DNA of 64,000 bases from Desulfotruncus alcoholivorax DSM 16058. GTDB lineage: Bacteria; Bacillota; Desulfotomaculia; Desulfotomaculales; Desulfallaceae. Below are positions 61,583 to 64,000 of this stretch, in pieces. Within the stretch, counting starts at the first letter, position 1. The number at the start of each line of letters is the position of its first letter. The stretch covers positions 1-64,000 of the forward strand of contig NZ_AUMW01000017.1 of NCBI RefSeq assembly GCF_000430885.1. Direction: 5' to 3'. The position numbers were made by a program, and so were the translations under genes. The notes below the pieces were generated by a model that saw only the letters and a list, made by a program, of their open reading frames with translations, was not told where the DNA came from and did no database searches.

Positions 61583-61635
61583 AAGCCACGGAGGCATTAC
61601 TCTGCACGAAGCAGGGTTACGTCTTGGTGGCTTTT
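61583..61635 (+). promoter_or_regulatory. Structured leader RNA before cbiM
   Basis: Outer stem AAGCCAC with GTGGCTT (61583-61589, 61627-61633), inner CTCTGC-ACGAA-GCAGGG hairpin, and an internal-loop-like middle (GGCATTAC / GTTACGTC). It sits about 100 nt before cbiM. The 3' arm ends CTTTTGT, weak for a terminator. Not the cobalamin riboswitch consensus and not clearly any class I can name; a metal- or corrinoid-sensing role is possible. Confidence 0.5.
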
Positions 61636-61731
61636 GTACTTTATCATGGAGGTGGTTTCATCTATCAAAACTAAATTTTAATTTGCGGCAATAATATGTC
61701 TATTAACTACTTATGAAAGGGGTAATGACAA

Positions 61732-62388
61732 ATGCATATACCTGACGGTTTTTTAGATACCAAAACCTGGGTCAGCACTTACGCGCTGAGTGCCGGTGCG
61801 CTGGCATACAGTATTAAAAAATCCAAGGAAGTTTTAGAAGATAAACTTATTCCCAAGCTGGGTATTATGGCCGCCTTTATTTTTGCGGCACAAATGGTTA
61901 ATTTTCCCATAGCCGGGGGCACATCCGGCCACCTTTTGGGGGCAGCGCTGGCCACGGTTTTATTGGGACCGGTAAGCGGTTGTTTGATACTGTCAACGGT
62001 GTTGGTCATTCAATGTTTAGCTTTTCAGGACGGCGGCCTAACGGCACTGGGCGGCAATATTTTCAACATGGCCGTATTGGGAGTAATAACGGCATACCTG
62101 GTATACTCGCTGCTCGCTAAAGTTATACCCGGCACGACCGGCAGAAATATTTCCATTTTCCTGGCCTCGTGGTCCTCGGTGGTGGTGGCCGCGTTCGGCG
62201 CTACAGTGGAACTGGCGGCATCCAACACCATCCCTTTTAGCGTGGCATTTCCTGCCATGATCGGTATTCACATGCTCATTGGCATAGGCGAAGGTTTAAT
62301 TACCGTTGCGGTGGTTAATTTTGTGGAAAAGGTTGGCTTTGTCGATGCAACAGCAAAATCAAAGAGCGGGGTGAAAACAAATGTCTAA
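61732..62388 (+). CDS. cbiM: CbiM-type cobalt (or nickel) ECF permease component
   Basis: A 218-residue protein starting MHIPDGFLDTKTWVSTYALS, the CbiM/NikM N-terminus in which the first Met-His residues bind the metal. Further: FPIAGGTSGHLLGAALATVL, GGNIFNMAVLG and about seven helices. It provides the substrate-binding subunit of a cobalt/nickel ECF transporter. AAAGGGG lies 9 nt before the start. The cbiQ and cbiO partners are not in the window. Confidence 0.93.
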   Translation: MHIPDGFLDTKTWVSTYALSAGALAYSIKKSKEVLEDKLIPKLGIMAAFIFAAQMVNFPIAGGTSGHLLGAALATVLLGPVSGCLILSTVLVIQCLAFQDGGLTALGGNIFNMAVLGVITAYLVYSLLAKVIPGTTGRNISIFLASWSSVVVAAFGATVELAASNTIPFSVAFPAMIGIHMLIGIGEGLITVAVVNFVEKVGFVDATAKSKSGVKTNV

Positions 62389-62665
62389 TACCGTCAAAGT
62401 GTTTATTGCTGCATTAATAGTGGCTGCCTGTCTTTCCCCCTTTGCATCTTCGTTTCCTGATGGGTTGGAAAGGGTGGCCGAAGACAAGGGCTTTTTGGAA
62501 AAGGGCGAAGGTAAAGAGGTGATTACTTCCCCCATCCCTGATTACACTTTTCCCGGAGTTCGCAATGGAGTCCTGGCCACTTCAACGGCTGGCGTGCTGG
62601 GCACTGTGCTCACCTTTGGAGCAGCCTACGGCCTGGGTAAATTAGTACGCAAAAAAGAAAACTAA
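62381..62665 (+). CDS. PDGLE-domain (CbiN-like) protein
   Basis: A 94-residue protein with helices near residues 5-22 and 65-85 and the motif SSFPDGLERVAEDKGFLEKG (residues 24-43) of PDGLE proteins. It overlaps cbiM by 8 nt. PDGLE/CbiN proteins help CbiM load cobalt or nickel. Confidence 0.93.
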   Translation: MSNTVKVFIAALIVAACLSPFASSFPDGLERVAEDKGFLEKGEGKEVITSPIPDYTFPGVRNGVLATSTAGVLGTVLTFGAAYGLGKLVRKKEN

Positions 62666-62686
62666 CAACTCGTGGTTATAACAGTC

Positions 62687-63133
62687 ATGAATAAAAGTAA
62701 AATTATCCGTATTGCTGTTATAGACGGCCAGGGCGGCGGCATTGGCGCTCAAATCGTAAATAGACTAAGTGTATCTCTACCGGCCTCCAAAGCTGAAATC
62801 ATAGCTTTGGGCACCAACTCCCTGGCAACCAGGCGGATGTATAAAGCAGGTGCCAATGATGGCGCCAGCGGTGAAAATGCGATTATTTATAACGCCAAGC
62901 AGGCCGGCATTATACTTGGAACAGTGGGTATGATCACACCATTTGGTTTTAACGGTGAGATGACCACTGCTGCTGCCGAAGCCGTGGCCCTGTCCACAGC
63001 ACCAAAATTGGTTTTGCACTTAAACCGATCCGGGATTGAAATTATCGGCAGTGCAACCGAACCGCTGCCTCACCTGGTGGACATGATGGTTGACAGAGTG
63101 CGCCAGATGTTAGATTTGACACCACCAGGTTAG
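62687..63133 (+). CDS. DUF3842 family protein
   Basis: A 148-residue protein, taken from ATG 62687 (MNKSKIIRIAVIDGQGGGIG); GTG 62672 opens the frame. Contains a Rossmann-like glycine motif VIDGQGGGIGAQIVNRL near residues 10-26, then IALGTNSLATRRMYKAGAND and GTVGMITPFGFNGEMT. DUF3842 is common next to cobalt ECF genes in Clostridia; its function is unknown. Confidence 0.85.
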   Translation: MNKSKIIRIAVIDGQGGGIGAQIVNRLSVSLPASKAEIIALGTNSLATRRMYKAGANDGASGENAIIYNAKQAGIILGTVGMITPFGFNGEMTTAAAEAVALSTAPKLVLHLNRSGIEIIGSATEPLPHLVDMMVDRVRQMLDLTPPG

Positions 63134-63176
63134 CAATCTTCCTTAATAAAAAACACGCGATCAAACGTTTATAACT

Positions 63177-63232
63177 ATGCCATGAAGGTATCTTGTCCTG
63201 CCGAAGCAGATAATACCAACATGGCATTTTTT
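63177..63232 (+). terminator. Terminator of the cbiM operon
   Basis: Stem ATGCCATG (63177-63184) with CATGGCAT (63220-63227), inner GGTAT/ATACC and CTGC-CGAA-GCAG, then TTTTTT. Its build (closing stem, internal loop, CTGC-CGAA-GCAG tip) resembles the leader at 61583-61635. Confidence 0.82.
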
Positions 63233-63241
63233 AACTCGTCA

Positions 63242-63385
63242 TGAGGCCTTGGCATAGCCTCAGACCTCCTTAAACTTTGCTGCCGGTTTTGACATGCGCC
63301 GGACAGCAAAAAACTCCTTTCGACCGGTGGCGCAGCCGGTACTGCCCTCCCCTATAGGCGGTACCGGCGCGCCAGGGTCTTTTTT
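63242..63385 (+). other. Two or three further hairpins before the ZnuA-type gene
   Basis: TGAGGC...GCCTCA (63242-63262), TTTGCTG...CAGCAAA (63276-63310, followed by AAAC) and a long GC-rich stem with arms GACC..TGGCGC and GCGCCA.GGTC plus inner GCCGGTACTGCC/GGCGGTACCGGC (63322-63379) followed by six T. The last is a strong terminator. Together they suggest attenuation ahead of the ZnuA-type gene. Confidence 0.6.
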
Positions 63386-63450
63386 AACCCGGTTAAACCA
63401 AGTTTAAACTTTTGTATTGAACTTTATTAAGAGAAAGGAAGTTGAAATAA

Positions 63451-64000
63451 TGAGAAAAGAAGCATTTTTCAAATATGCTGTTTGTTTTATATTGGCAATA
63501 TCCATGTTCACAACAGGATGCGGTATCAATAGTCAAAAGCCCGTGTCGGGCGATCAAAAAATAAAGGTTGTTACATCAACTACCCTTATTGCTGATATTG
63601 TTCAGGCAGTTGGCGGAGATAAAGTCGTTGTTAACAACATTGTTCCCCCTGCATCTTGTCCGGGACATTTTGACGTTAAACCTGCTGATATGCAAGTATT
63701 AGCCGGCTCAAAGCTATTCATGCTGCATAACTGGCAAGGCGAGCAGTTCACTGACGATATGATCAAATCCGCTGGAAATACTCAATTGCAAAAAGTTATA
63801 CTGGATGTTCAAGGTAACTGGCTGGCCCCACCGGTGCGTAATGAGGCTATTGATAAAATCACGGAGGCATTGGCCACAGCCGATATTAAAAATGGTGAAG
63901 CTTACAGAAACACTGCGAGAGTATTAAAAGAGGAAACAAACCGCATCGGCTCCGCCCAGAAAAAAAGGTTGACTGAGGCCGGGGCGGGCAAGGTCAATGT
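63451..64000 (+). CDS. Metal ABC transporter substrate-binding lipoprotein (ZnuA-like), partial
   Basis: Starts ATG 63451 after AAAGGAAG and runs off the window end (183 codons seen). Lipoprotein signal with lipobox MFTTGCG; the Cys lies near residue 24. The mature part KIKVVTSTTLIADIVQAVGG then IVPPASCPGHFDVKPADMQV is the ZnuA/PsaA-type cluster A-I fold with a Cys-Pro-Gly-His motif rather than the usual DPH, so the metal site is atypical. The helix LQVLAGSKLFMLHNWQGEQF-like region contributes a second His. Might bind Zn, Mn or Co. Follows cobalt genes. Confidence 0.88.

Noticed and set aside
61560-61731. Second cobalamin riboswitch before cbiM
   Set aside because: No B12 box (GCCAGGAAACCTGC-like) or CGGTCCCGCCACTG-like core is present.
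1-64000. CRISPR array or prophage
   Set aside because: No regularly spaced direct repeats and no cas, capsid, tail or terminase genes were seen.

Overview
The window looks like chromosome from a spore-forming anaerobic Firmicute of the Peptococcaceae/Desulfotomaculum type. This is inferred from the ylmDEFGH-divIVA-ileS order, DUF3231 proteins, an S-layer homology remnant, serine recombinases of clostridial type, a T-box leader and a TyrR-type sigma-54 activator. No rRNA, tRNA, CRISPR array or phage structural gene was seen.

Positions 1-13400 are accessory DNA. A minus-strand defence island carries AbiEi/AbiEii (type IV toxin-antitoxin), a small membrane protein, and a three-gene ABC-3C-type conflict module (HNH endonuclease, small middle component, DUF2326 SMC-like ATPase). 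The two defence operons carry related palindromic promoter/operators of identical geometry. Three tandem serine recombinase genes follow (one broken by frameshifts), with two fragments of the same recombinase family at the left edge. A second, DDE/AAA-ATPase transposon (about 10.3-13.4 kb) has a decayed transposase and has cut an aldo/keto reductase gene.

Positions 13400-18440 hold a minus-strand redox operon (flavodoxin with a frameshift, flavin reductase, cupin, carboxymuconolactone decarboxylase, aldo/keto reductase, iron alcohol dehydrogenase). It faces a MerR-type regulator across a promoter with a 19-bp spacer and central palindrome. Positions 18460-20580 hold rlmD, two short rlmD-like 3' fragments and a small conserved protein.

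Positions 20800-34000 are one long minus-strand operon: large secreted/membrane protein, ABC ATPase, ABC permease, Gly/Ala-rich membrane protein, MoxR ATPase, DUF58 and two von Willebrand A membrane proteins. It resembles the MoxR/DUF58/BatA-like envelope modules. Two DUF3231 paralogues follow.

Positions 35600-48500 are the conserved cell-division/housekeeping block on the minus strand: ileS with a T-box leader, yggU, divIVA, ylmH, yggT, proC, sepF, yggS, an HlyD-like protein, a PhoR/PhoP-like pair, pgeF and a beta-CASP hydrolase. An FmdB-type zinc ribbon gene between two GGGGACA palindromes and a DtxR/MntR-type regulator come next.

Positions 50100-56000 are a nitrogen-compound cluster: cyclase/formamidase-like hydrolase, carbon-nitrogen hydrolase, NCS1 permease and ureohydrolase. 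It has its own sigma-54 activator, a GG-N10-GC promoter and three ATTCA-N4-TGAAT palindromes.

Positions 56300-64000 are a cobalamin/metal acquisition region on the plus strand. It contains a cobalamin riboswitch with a leader peptide ORF, a 721-residue secreted protein built like eukaryotic intrinsic factor/transcobalamin (alpha-barrel repeats plus DUF4430-like domains), an ECF S component, a second secreted alpha-barrel protein that has lost its SLH anchor by frameshift, CbiM and a PDGLE (CbiN-like) protein behind a structured leader, DUF3842, and the start of a ZnuA-type metal-binding lipoprotein. The best candidate for a little-described system is this intrinsic-factor-like cobalamin capture locus. 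The second is the AbiE/ABC-3C pair with its shared operator.
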